64,000 bases of DNA from Chitinophaga arvensicola. Lineage in GTDB: Bacteria > Bacteroidota > Bacteroidia > Chitinophagales > Chitinophagaceae. The position numbers and the translations under genes are program-made. Below the pieces are notes generated by a model. It had not been told where the DNA came from and did no database searches. It saw nothing but the letters and a program-made list of their open reading frames with translations. Shown piece after piece: positions 1 through 7,606 of this stretch (its first letter is position 1; every line of letters starts with the position of its first letter). Location: NCBI RefSeq assembly GCF_900110835.1, contig NZ_FOJG01000001.1, forward strand, positions 3,875,499-3,939,498. Direction: 5' to 3'.

Positions 1-479
1 CCTTTTCGGGAGGGGAGATATTTGCGATCCTGAAAGAACCAGGTACCGGGAAATACCATCTCGGCAGATTTACGATTAATGCCTTCGGACAAAACTTTGT
101 GCAGAACTACTGGGAAGATATCACCGCCACCGATTTTGATAAAGCAGCGCAGTTTGCCGTAAGTCCTGATTATGGGTATGTGTTTTACAATGTGGGCGGA
201 AAACTGTATGAATATGACATCTTCACTAAAACATCCAAACTGATGCTGGATAAGGGCGCTGCTACGATTACCAATCTGAAATTCCAGCGCTTCCTGAATG
301 TATTCACCGGTACCACCAGCAAATATAAGAACAAGCTGGTAGTGGGCAGTTACGACGGTACCGGCAACGGCACCTTTGAAATTTACAGCGTGCCACCGGT
401 AAACGGAAGCCTGAAATTAGAAGAAAGCTACACCGGGTTCGGTAAAATAAAAAGTATCGCCTACCGGGAAAGAAATTAA
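1..479 (+). CDS. C-terminal part of a probable PKD-like family lipoprotein (5' end outside window)
   Basis: The reading frame is open from base 3 and stops at 477-479, so only the last 158 or so residues are present. The visible part has short beta-strand-like segments typical of a propeller or PKD-type surface protein (for example GYVFYNVGGKLYEYD and NKLVVGSYDGTGNGTFEIY) and ends in KIKSIAYRERN. From memory this resembles the end of Bacteroidota PKD-like lipoproteins that sit in SusC/SusD operons next to TlpA-type genes; the next gene, 19 bp downstream, does start with a TlpA module. No catalytic motif is visible. The family call is an inference from the tail and context, and the N-terminal lipobox cannot be checked. 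Confidence 0.55.
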   Translation, partial: FSGGEIFAILKEPGTGKYHLGRFTINAFGQNFVQNYWEDITATDFDKAAQFAVSPDYGYVFYNVGGKLYEYDIFTKTSKLMLDKGAATITNLKFQRFLNVFTGTTSKYKNKLVVGSYDGTGNGTFEIYSVPPVNGSLKLEESYTGFGKIKSIAYRERN

Positions 480-498
480 TACTTAAAGCCAAACCATC

Positions 499-2379
499 AT
501 GAAAAAATTACTCGCTACCCTTGGGGGGCTGTTGCTGGTGCTATGTGCCTATAGCAAAGGAGAACTGGTTATTTCCGGGAAAGTAAAAGGAGATCTGAAG
601 GGCCGTAATAAGATCTATATCACCGACTATACCATGAAAGACAGCGTTACGGTAAAAGACGGACACTTCGTTTATCATTATTCCATTGAGCATCCGGTAA
701 CGTTGTACGTATACACGCAGTTCCACAGCGAAGCAGGTATCTTTGCTTTTACTCCGCTGGTGATAGATAAACCTGGCAATGTAGAGGTAGATTATGACCT
801 GGATAAAGGCTACAACGCCGTGGTTTCAGGTTATGAAACCACCGTGGAGTTTAATGCATTTATAGACCGTTACAACCCGATCAGCTATACCTCGAAACCA
901 GATGATCCCGCTTCACAGGCCGCCGCCAGGGAAAAAACAATCGCCCTTTTTAAGGATATCATAAAAGCTCGTCCGGATCGTTTCAGCACAGCTTATGCCA
1001 TCAATGAATTTGGCTCGCGGCTGGAACCGGCGGTACAGCAGGAATTGTACAACGGGTTGGGTAAAAATGCCAAAGCCTCCGAGCCGGGTGTACATATCAA
1101 AGCAAGACTGGAAGGCCTAAAGAACGCTGCCATCGGTAATATTATTCCGGACTTCTCCCTGAAAGATGCCGAAGGGAAATCCTTCAGCATCCGGGAGTTG
1201 AAAGGGAAATATGTGATCGTTGATTTTTGGGCCAGCTGGTGCGCACCTTGCCGGGAGTCATTTCCGCATCTGAAATCCGTATATGAAAAATATAAAAGTA
1301 AAGGGCTGGAAGTAGTCAGCATCTCCATCGATAAAAACCGCGAATTCTGGATAAAAGCTATGCAGGAAGAAAATATGCCCTGGAAGCAATTGCTGGATGA
1401 TAAGAACATCGCAGAGTCAGGTTTTGCAGTGACAGGTATTCCGGCCATGTTCCTGCTCGGACCGGATGGCAAAGTATTGGAGAAACAACGGGGGTATGCA
1501 CCGGGTGGAGGTGTTATTGACGCGAAGCTGGAAGCCTTATTCCCGGAAAAGGCAGTATCGAAGTACATCGACTACGACCAGCTGCAACAGGCCCTGGAAC
1601 CAAAGGTACAGTCCCTGGCAGCACAGCATCGCTTTACCACCATCCCGGATTTGCTGTATCAGCTCCGTTCGCTGAAAGACCTGGAGAAGATACCGGTATC
1701 CCAACCGCTGCCTGCTGCGGCCGGCAAGGTGATGAAGGGACGTGATATTTACACCGGTTGCAGGGACGGAGTGCTGATGCTGGGGAAATTATACAATTGC
1801 GGCTCCTGTGATCAGTTGCATGCCGGCACGTTGGCTACGGCTGTGGCATTAACAGCAGATGGTTTATGCGCCACCAATTATCACGTATTGCAGAACGTGC
1901 TGGGAGCTGTACAAACTGGTAAATACCGCGACAGCCTCATTTATGTAGCTACCCCGGCAGGTGAGGTATATAGCATAGAAAAAATCCTGGCTTTTAATAA
2001 AGACGGGGACGTAGCAGTATTCAAAGTGAACACAAACGGGGCGTCGTTGCATCCGCTGGCGCTTGGAGAACCGGCAGAAGTAGGTGATGTGGTGCATGCC
2101 ATTACGCACCCGGCCGGCTACCTGTACTATTACAGTACCGGCGTGGTGACCCGCAATATACATGTGTCAGGTGCAGGGGCGCCGGGCAATCGCATGGAAA
2201 TATCAGCCGATTTTGCGCGTGGCTCCAGCGGTGGTCCTATCCTCGATGACAAGGGCAATATGATTGGTATGGTGGCCAGTACCATCCCGATCTATTATGT
2301 GCAGGATACGGAGAAAGCTTTCCAGATGGTGATTAAGAGTACAGTACCGGTACAAACCATCCGGGCGTTATTGATGTAG
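499..2379 (+). CDS. Exported fusion of TlpA-like thioredoxin and trypsin-like serine protease
   Basis: 626 residues. Residues 1-19 form a signal peptide. Residues 20-110 look like the DUF4369-type beta domain found before Bacteroidota TlpA proteins. Residues about 214-350 are a thioredoxin fold with WCAPC (W247, C248, C251) and the cis-Pro loop GIPAMF. The last 200 residues are a chymotrypsin-fold protease: H462 in TNYHV, D504 in GDVAVF and S577 in RGSSGGP form a plausible triad. A CGSC pair lies just before the protease domain. TlpA domains reduce periplasmic disulfides and HtrA-like domains cleave proteins; the combination suggests redox-linked proteolysis or quality control in the envelope. 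No PDZ domain is visible. It follows the PKD-like gene by 19 bp, so it is probably in the same operon. Domain assignment is firm; the joint role is inferred. Confidence 0.85.
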   Translation: MKKLLATLGGLLLVLCAYSKGELVISGKVKGDLKGRNKIYITDYTMKDSVTVKDGHFVYHYSIEHPVTLYVYTQFHSEAGIFAFTPLVIDKPGNVEVDYDLDKGYNAVVSGYETTVEFNAFIDRYNPISYTSKPDDPASQAAAREKTIALFKDIIKARPDRFSTAYAINEFGSRLEPAVQQELYNGLGKNAKASEPGVHIKARLEGLKNAAIGNIIPDFSLKDAEGKSFSIRELKGKYVIVDFWASWCAPCRESFPHLKSVYEKYKSKGLEVVSISIDKNREFWIKAMQEENMPWKQLLDDKNIAESGFAVTGIPAMFLLGPDGKVLEKQRGYAPGGGVIDAKLEALFPEKAVSKYIDYDQLQQALEPKVQSLAAQHRFTTIPDLLYQLRSLKDLEKIPVSQPLPAAAGKVMKGRDIYTGCRDGVLMLGKLYNCGSCDQLHAGTLATAVALTADGLCATNYHVLQNVLGAVQTGKYRDSLIYVATPAGEVYSIEKILAFNKDGDVAVFKVNTNGASLHPLALGEPAEVGDVVHAITHPAGYLYYYSTGVVTRNIHVSGAGAPGNRMEISADFARGSSGGPILDDKGNMIGMVASTIPIYYVQDTEKAFQMVIKSTVPVQTIRALLM

Positions 2380-2406
2380 CCGCAAATCATTGGGAGAACG
2401 GCATAG

Positions 2407-2444
2407 AAAGCCCCGATGCGGCATGTGCCGGTCGGGGCTTTTTT
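2407..2444. terminator. Bidirectional intrinsic terminator
   Basis: AAAGCCCCGA at 2407-2416 pairs with TCGGGGCTTT at 2432-2441, and the + strand then has a T run. The upstream A residues give a short T run on the other strand. It lies between the convergent genes ending at 2379 and 2460. Confidence 0.8.
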
Positions 2445-2459
2445 ATGACAGGTATCCGT

Positions 2460-3014
2460 TTAGTTTTTTTCTTTGAGGAAGTTGCCGCCGTTGTCAAAGA
2501 ACAACCTTTTTTTATCGCTGCCTTTGTGCACAGCTACTTCGATCTGTTGTTCTGTTTTATCGGGGCGGATGGTTCTTTTGATTTTATCTGAATCGATCAG
2601 GTAGCCTTTGTAGTTCGTAACAATGTAGGTAGATACTTTCTGGGGGAGACGGGAATTTACGAGTAGTTCCTTTGCTTCAATCAGGTGGCCGTCCTCACCA
2701 TAGGTAGCTTCCAGGTTACCGCCTTTTTTGCCGGTGATCCGGAGTACATAGATGTTATAGTCGTCGCTGCCAATTTCAGCGCTGTTGTTTTCGGTAACTT
2801 CCCAGTTTGACTTATACGTTTTCAACGGCATTTTCAATACCTGTTTCAGGGTCATCTGGGGAAAGTGTTTCCTCAGGGAATCCTGTACGGCTCTGGGAAT
2901 GGCGTTGTTGTTGATTTTCTGGGCGTCTACCAGTACGTCCTGGTCCTGTGCGTGGAGGGTGCCGGTGAAACAGAATAGGATCAGCAGCATAAATGGTAAG
3001 TGCAGTGCTTTCAT
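2460..3014 (-). CDS. PepSY-like periplasmic protein
   Basis: 184 residues from the ATG at 3014, chosen because it opens directly into a signal peptide (MKALHLPFMLLILFC to LHAQ) and leaves 37 bp after the upstream gene; an earlier in-frame ATG at 3065 would overlap that gene. After the signal come alternating strands and helices with the layout of Bacteroidota PepSY-like (PF11396) proteins: a helix with AVQDSLRKHFPQ, then short beta repeats such as NWEVTENN and LEATYGEDGHLIEAKE. These proteins are periplasmic and of unknown partner; some bind or inhibit proteases. It is probably co-transcribed with the barrel gene upstream (3052-4020). Confidence 0.65.
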   Translation of the reverse strand: MKALHLPFMLLILFCFTGTLHAQDQDVLVDAQKINNNAIPRAVQDSLRKHFPQMTLKQVLKMPLKTYKSNWEVTENNSAEIGSDDYNIYVLRITGKKGGNLEATYGEDGHLIEAKELLVNSRLPQKVSTYIVTNYKGYLIDSDKIKRTIRPDKTEQQIEVAVHKGSDKKRLFFDNGGNFLKEKN

Positions 3015-3051
3015 GATATTTGGTTTATGTGAAAAATTTGGATGGTACGAG

Positions 3052-4020
3052 TTATTTTTTCTCAAATGATTTCAGGCTATATCCCAGTGTGAGCATAAAC
3101 ATATTTCCTTGTATGCGGTTCTGTGCGCCTATTTCAGCCAGCCATTTCAGATCGAACAGCATCCGGATGTGCGGGGCGTAGTAACTTCCTTCCAGGCCGG
3201 CACCGAAGATCTGGTCTTTGGCAGGGTCCAGTACAAATCCGCTGTTCAGCGGAATTTTATCATCCGTTGTTTTAAACTGCATATAATACACCACACCGGC
3301 GTTGATGATCCTCGGTACAGGGCCTGCTGTGGCCTTTTTGTACCAGGTTTTACCGAGTCCGCCTTCAATGGTGAGGTTGTCGCCCGTTTTTACATCGGAG
3401 TCTTTTTTATCGCTGTTTAATGCGTAGGAGAGGAGTGCTGCAAAGTGAAAGAGCTTTGCTTTATCAAAGAAAACGGTGCTGCCGGCAGAGAATTCATTCA
3501 CCAGTTGTCCGAGTCCGGCGTTGTCGTCTCCGCCCATTTCATATTTGCCGCTGGGGAAGTAGAGTGCATACCCGGCGAGGAAGTCGGCGTGTTTGGTATG
3601 CCAGCCCAATTGAACCGGCTGGAAATAAATATCCGAAAATGCAAATGGTGATTTGGTGGTAGTTACGGTAGACTCCAGCCGGTTGCTCGCAAAGGGGAAG
3701 AGTACAGAACCGCCGTAGTTGGCGCCGAGTATTTTGAGGTTAGTGACCCAGCTGCCGCCGATACCGGTAACAAACATGTTTAGTCCAAGGTTATCTGTGA
3801 TCACATCTCCTTTGCTGTTTTTTAGTTTGGAACCGGTATAGAAATAAACCGGCACCAGCAATGAAAAGCCCGGAGGTGTTTGTGTACCGGATTGCAGGCC
3901 TACATCGCCGAGCAGGTGATCTCCTTTCAACTGGGCGGTAGCAGGGAATACCATCAACATGCACAAACTGACGGAAAGAATAATATGGAGGGGGATGCGC
4001 ATAATCTCTTTGTTCATCAT
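3052..4020 (-). CDS. Outer-membrane beta-barrel, MetA-pathway/phenol-degradation transporter type
   Basis: 322 residues. The first ATG is at 4020, but the ATG at 4002 (MRIPLHIILSVSLCM) gives the cleaner signal peptide, ending ATAQ. The mature protein has alternating amphipathic strands and signature stretches of the PF13557 'MetA-pathway of phenol degradation' barrels, such as FSDIYFQPVQLGW followed by FLAGYALYFPSGKYE, and ends in an aromatic-rich strand LTLGYSLKSFEKK. These are thought to be uptake channels for hydrophobic compounds. The substrate cannot be read from the sequence. It is the first gene of a two-gene unit with the PepSY-like gene. Confidence 0.7.
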   Translation of the reverse strand: MMNKEIMRIPLHIILSVSLCMLMVFPATAQLKGDHLLGDVGLQSGTQTPPGFSLLVPVYFYTGSKLKNSKGDVITDNLGLNMFVTGIGGSWVTNLKILGANYGGSVLFPFASNRLESTVTTTKSPFAFSDIYFQPVQLGWHTKHADFLAGYALYFPSGKYEMGGDDNAGLGQLVNEFSAGSTVFFDKAKLFHFAALLSYALNSDKKDSDVKTGDNLTIEGGLGKTWYKKATAGPVPRIINAGVVYYMQFKTTDDKIPLNSGFVLDPAKDQIFGAGLEGSYYAPHIRMLFDLKWLAEIGAQNRIQGNMFMLTLGYSLKSFEKK

Positions 4021-4295
4021 CTTGCAGAAGTTTAAAAATGCAATAAAAGAGATGAGAGAGATTTGTATATGCCTGGAAGGGAAAATTCTACTTGTAAATT
4101 AAACAGATATTTTTAAAATGCCATGAACTATTTTATAAAAAAAACAAGAAAATTATATAACCTTTCGTTGCATCATGATGTTATAGAAAGATAAGCTTAC
4201 AACAATCCTTCCTGGCATACACTCCTTTTAGCAGATCATCTTCACTGTGGCACACTTGATTGCCTATCCTGCACGCAATCGTAAAAAAAACACTT

Positions 4296-4784
4296 ATGAA
4301 GAAAACAGTACTTATTCTGATGTTCTGCTGGTATGGTCATGCGTTCGGGCAGGCTGCCAATGAAGACCTGGCGGTGATACAGACCGTGTTTGGAAAAGAA
4401 AAAAAGGCCGTGGTAGAGCAGTATATGCAGCTGGACAACAGCCAGGCGACTGCTTTCTGGCAGTTATACGGCGCCTATGAATCCAACAGACGGGAGCTTT
4501 CGCGGGAACGGCTGGTGATCCTGAATGATTATGCAAAAGCATATGATCAGCTGGATGATAAAACGGCTACCTCGCTGGCAGAGCGGACCATTACCAATGA
4601 TATGGCCTACGACAAGTTTCACAAACGCTACTTTAAAAAATTTTCAAAGATTATAGGCGGGAAAAATGCCGCTAAGTTTTTTCAACTGGAACTCTATTTT
4701 CAGAATGCCATCAGGTCTTCCATCCTGGATGAAATACCTTTTATAGATGAACTGGAAAAGAGTAAGAAGTCTACACGCAGTTAA
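4296..4784 (+). CDS. Exported helical protein, Spy/LTXXQ-like, paralogue of 9757-10281
   Basis: 162 residues from the ATG at 4296, where a signal peptide starts (MKKTVLILMFCWYGHAFGQ); an in-frame ATG 36 bp earlier would add a non-signal leader. The mature part is almost all charged helix with the pattern seen in Spy/CpxP-type periplasmic chaperones: AFWQLYGAYESNRREL, RLVILNDYAKAYDQLD, then YFKKFSKIIGGKNAAKFFQL. The protein encoded at 9757 shares the same order of segments (VFGK near the start, ITNDMAYDKFHKRYFKK versus INNDLEFGRLQMRYFRK, then AAKFFQL), so the two are paralogues. Spy-like chaperone activity is a structural guess. It stands alone, with divergent and non-coding DNA on either side. 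Confidence 0.6.
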   Translation: MKKTVLILMFCWYGHAFGQAANEDLAVIQTVFGKEKKAVVEQYMQLDNSQATAFWQLYGAYESNRRELSRERLVILNDYAKAYDQLDDKTATSLAERTITNDMAYDKFHKRYFKKFSKIIGGKNAAKFFQLELYFQNAIRSSILDEIPFIDELEKSKKSTRS

Positions 4785-5100
4785 TATACAGCCATCACGA
4801 AGTCACCTAAGCATTTGTAGAAAAAGCAACGGATGGCCGGTCAGCAACTATAGTGCAGTTGCCCATCGCCTGAGATATAATCAACAATACAGGCAGAGCC
4901 GGTCCGGAAGATCACGGATGGTAGTGGGGTTGTATAATCGTGCAGGCTCCGGGCCGACACTCTGCCCATTTATAACATTGATCAGTAGTAAAACGGTATA
5001 TAAAATAATTAGTTGAAGTTCTTTACAACCCGCCATCGTGATTCACACCTGTACGATTCACTTTAGTACACTAGCGTGGAATCTACAGGCGATGAAGATT

Positions 5101-5130
5101 GCGGGGTGTTCTCACCCTGCATGTTTTTTA
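5101..5130 (+). terminator. Intrinsic terminator, TTCT loop
   Basis: GCGGGGTG (5101-5108) pairs with CACCCTGC (5113-5120) around a TTCT loop, with one G-U pair, and is followed by ATGTTTTTTA. Confidence 0.65.
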
Positions 5131-5194
5131 AACTACCGGCACAGGATCAGGAATGCCCTTTATCTGAACGATTTATAATGGTTGAATGAATGAA

Positions 5195-5222
5195 AACGGC
5201 AGGGAATTCTTTCCCTGCCGTT
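5195..5222. terminator. 12-bp stem hairpin with TTCT loop
   Basis: AACGGCAGGGAA (5195-5206) pairs perfectly with TTCCCTGCCGTT (5211-5222) around TTCT; a weak T run (CCTGTTTTAT) follows. The core is nearly the same as the hairpin at 21615-21636. It could be a second terminator for the + strand. Confidence 0.5.
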
Positions 5223-5324
5223 CCTGTTTTATATAGATGATACTCCCGGTAATGGAGCGGTTTTCTGTATCAGACGGCGCGTTACATCTCTCCCGTAATA
5301 ATTACCAGCGCTTGTAACGCGATT

Positions 5325-5359
5325 AAATAAAAAGGCTGCGTCTTAGACAAGACACAGCC
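5325..5359 (-). terminator. Intrinsic terminator of the 6680-5418 gene pair
   Basis: On the - strand GGCTGTGTCTT is followed by GTCT and AAGACGCAGCC, then TTTTTATTT. It is about 60 bp beyond the stop of the barrel gene at 5418. Confidence 0.75.
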
Positions 5360-5417
5360 GTTCCTAAGCATAAACAAATTAGCAATCATCAATTCTTAAG
5401 TGTCGTCATCAATATTT

Positions 5418-6032
5418 TTAGTTGTTCAGGAATAACCCGATATTGAAATTGAAGCTCTTGAGATTGTCAGTTTTGAAGAGGTCATTCTTATTGGTCGCAA
5501 AAGAATAATTTGCACCCAGTATAATGCCCCAGTTAGCGCCGGTAGGCCGGATCAGCGCACCAATTTCCGGGCGGACATTAAATCCCCAGCCATATTGTGC
5601 ATCTTCAAACACATTGTAATAAATGGTTTGTTCGGCGTACTGCGTACCAATACCTACACCTACATACGGCATTACTTTTTTACCATAATTAAAGTAGTAA
5701 TGTGCAGTGGCGGTAATAGGTACCGTATAGATTACCCTATCCATATCGGTAGTGATGGCTGAATTGCCATCTTTGTAAGTCACCGTTTGCGTAGGAATAT
5801 ATTGCTCGTAAGAGTTCCAGCCAACTGACAGCCCAAAGGACACCGGTGCTTTTTTCAGGAAGTACCGGTACTCCGCTTTGCCGCCCGCGAAACTGGTTTT
5901 ATCCAGGAAGTCGTTGTTCGTAGGAATAGCTATTTCCCAGGAAAGACCGAAGAGATTATTGATCCTGCCCTGAGCGAAAGTTTTCCCGATACCCAGCGTA
6001 AGCACTAATCCCAGTATGATTAACTTTTTCAT
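5418..6032 (-). CDS. Small outer-membrane beta-barrel protein
   Basis: 204 residues. Signal peptide at 1-20 (MKKLIILGLVLTLGIGKTFAQ). The mature part has about eight amphipathic strands, for example FGLSVGWNSYE, VMPYVGVGIGTQY and GIILGANYSF, and ends FNFNIGLFLNN with an aromatic/hydrophobic last strand, as in OmpW/OmpX-size porin-family proteins. Function beyond a small barrel cannot be assigned. It lies 21 bp after the DUF4136 lipoprotein gene and shares its terminator, so they form a two-gene operon. A DUF4136 gene is next to a barrel gene again at 23753-25157. Confidence 0.65.
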   Translation of the reverse strand: MKKLIILGLVLTLGIGKTFAQGRINNLFGLSWEIAIPTNNDFLDKTSFAGGKAEYRYFLKKAPVSFGLSVGWNSYEQYIPTQTVTYKDGNSAITTDMDRVIYTVPITATAHYYFNYGKKVMPYVGVGIGTQYAEQTIYYNVFEDAQYGWGFNVRPEIGALIRPTGANWGIILGANYSFATNKNDLFKTDNLKSFNFNIGLFLNN

Positions 6033-6053
6033 AATTAACTTTTTTATAGTGAA

Positions 6054-6680
6054 CTATTGGGCTTTCAGGTAGGGTGACTGATTGAATGCCTGATCAATAC
6101 CATCCAGTGCGCGTTGCAGATTGGTAGAGGCTGAACTGCCTAAGGCGCCGTTCAGGTTCATGGTCCAGGTAACATCCAGTTTCTGGTTGGCCTGTGCATT
6201 TTTTACATCAATGATTTCAGCGATCACACTACCGGTAGTAATGGAGTAGGTGGTAGCCCATGGATAGTAGTAAGGATAGTACCAACCCCAGTCCCATGGA
6301 TCCCAATAGCCCGGATATCCCCACCAGTAGCCTGGATACACTACGCCAACGGTCACATCTTTTACCGCAACGGTATTAATACCCAGATCTGGTTTGAAAG
6401 CTCTGCCTACATATACATAGCCCCTGGCTTCCATGTTTTTGCGGATCTGCGCTACCAGAGATTTTGCCGTATTATCGGTGAGTATACTGTCTTTCGGATT
6501 GGAACTGATATAAGCTACCGTATCCGAGATATAGAATGTCTTGAAGCTGTTGAACTGCGCTGCGGGATCCCTGTCCGTCTGCACCACAAAGTTGCCCGAA
6601 AGCTGTGACAGATCCGGCTCTTTGCGACAAGCTGCCAGCAATATCAGCGCTAATAACAGGAGATGATTAATTCTTTTCAT
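6054..6680 (-). CDS. DUF4136 lipoprotein
   Basis: 208 residues. The signal ends in a lipobox LLAAC with C18 as the probable lipid-modified residue. DUF4136 features are present: FNSFKTFYISDT near residue 45, a helix with LVAQIRKNMEARGYV, a YPGYWWGYPGYW tyrosine/tryptophan/glycine stretch at about 115-140, and IAEIIDVKNAQ. DUF4136 proteins are envelope lipoproteins of unknown role. It is a paralogue of the product of 24588-25157. Position before the barrel gene at 5418 suggests a joint envelope function. Family assignment is good; function is not known. Confidence 0.8.
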   Translation of the reverse strand: MKRINHLLLLALILLAACRKEPDLSQLSGNFVVQTDRDPAAQFNSFKTFYISDTVAYISSNPKDSILTDNTAKSLVAQIRKNMEARGYVYVGRAFKPDLGINTVAVKDVTVGVVYPGYWWGYPGYWDPWDWGWYYPYYYPWATTYSITTGSVIAEIIDVKNAQANQKLDVTWTMNLNGALGSSASTNLQRALDGIDQAFNQSPYLKAQ

Positions 6681-7606
6681 TTCGGTTTTTTTTGAGTCAT
6701 TACAATAACTATCGTTATGGACTGGTCGAGGCCTCCAGCTGAGGGAAATACCTAACTGATAAAAGGATGTTTACGGGCCTTGATGGATGGAAGAAGTAAA
6801 GGTGTTCGCATTCATAATTATGATTTAGTTGTTGAGAATACATCATTCATTGTTTTACCGGGAAAGAAAAAGGCGCAAAAAAGTCCTTTATCCTTTCAGA
6901 TAAAAATTCGTGTCTCTACTGACGGCCACAACGGCTTAGCCAATACAAAAGGCAATGTTTGATGATGCTACATAACTATGCTTAGGGATAACACTCAGGT
7001 ATTTTCAATTCGCTATATACATTCCTGATTGTTTAAAGTGTCCGGTCTTTTTTGGTTAGTGCCTGAATGGAATTTTGTTAATCTGGTGACAGTGTTTCAA
7101 TCTAACACCATAAATCGTGGAAATGTTTAAACATACTGTTTTATTTTTTTTATAGGTTTTTTTGAGTTGTGAATATCAGGGGAAACAGCGCCCGGTTGAT
7201 AATTGTTTAACTGATGTTTAATATTTTTTATTTTTTGGCAGATATTATAGAAGCGATTATCTTGCAGCTATCACCTCGTTTTTTTCTCCTGAGCATAGCA
7301 CATCGCAGCACATCATCTTCCTTATTTTTTATCGTAATTATTATCAGTCATATTCTCATTCCATGTATAGGTTCATTCGCCTGTATCATTGATGGGATGG
7401 GTATTACGGCAGATTTCAGGATACTTCTTTTTCGTAACGTGGAATTTAAAAGGTATACATGCGGCGTGTTCCCGCGCTGCATTTTCTTTCACTTTTCCAG
7501 GCATAATCATCACGTCATCATCATGCGTCATGTTCATACAAGCTGAGTAGTCAGCCAGATGTTCCCGGCGGCTTTACACCTTAACACTCACGGAAAGTAA
7601 AAGCAT
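6681..7606. other. 926-bp AT-rich intergenic region between divergent units
   Basis: Upstream sequence for both the - strand DUF4136 operon and the + strand 7607 operon. Two open frames (6780-6962 and 7214-7546) lack recognisable domains and read like translated AT-rich DNA. I found no perfect TAnnTTTG element, no strong hairpin and no RNA gene. Confidence 0.5.

Larger units (their letters stand above)
4785..5417. other. 633-bp intergenic region with three hairpins
   Basis: No coding frame looks real here. It holds a + strand terminator (5101-5130), a second hairpin (5195-5222) and a - strand terminator for the next gene (5325-5359). The first lies over 300 bp beyond the upstream stop codon, so either the 4296 transcript has a long 3' end or a small RNA lies in 4800-5130. 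I see no tRNA-like element. Confidence 0.5.

Noticed and set aside
4747..5016. Open frame overlapping the end of the 4296 gene
   Set aside because: Overlaps a better gene, has no recognisable features and runs through non-coding-looking DNA.
6780..6962. Open frame of 60 codons
   Set aside because: Short, no domain, no signal peptide, and placed in a long AT-rich gap.
7214..7546. Open frame of 110 codons before the 7607 gene
   Set aside because: AT-rich, very high in Ile and Phe, no family resemblance and no sensible context; most likely chance.
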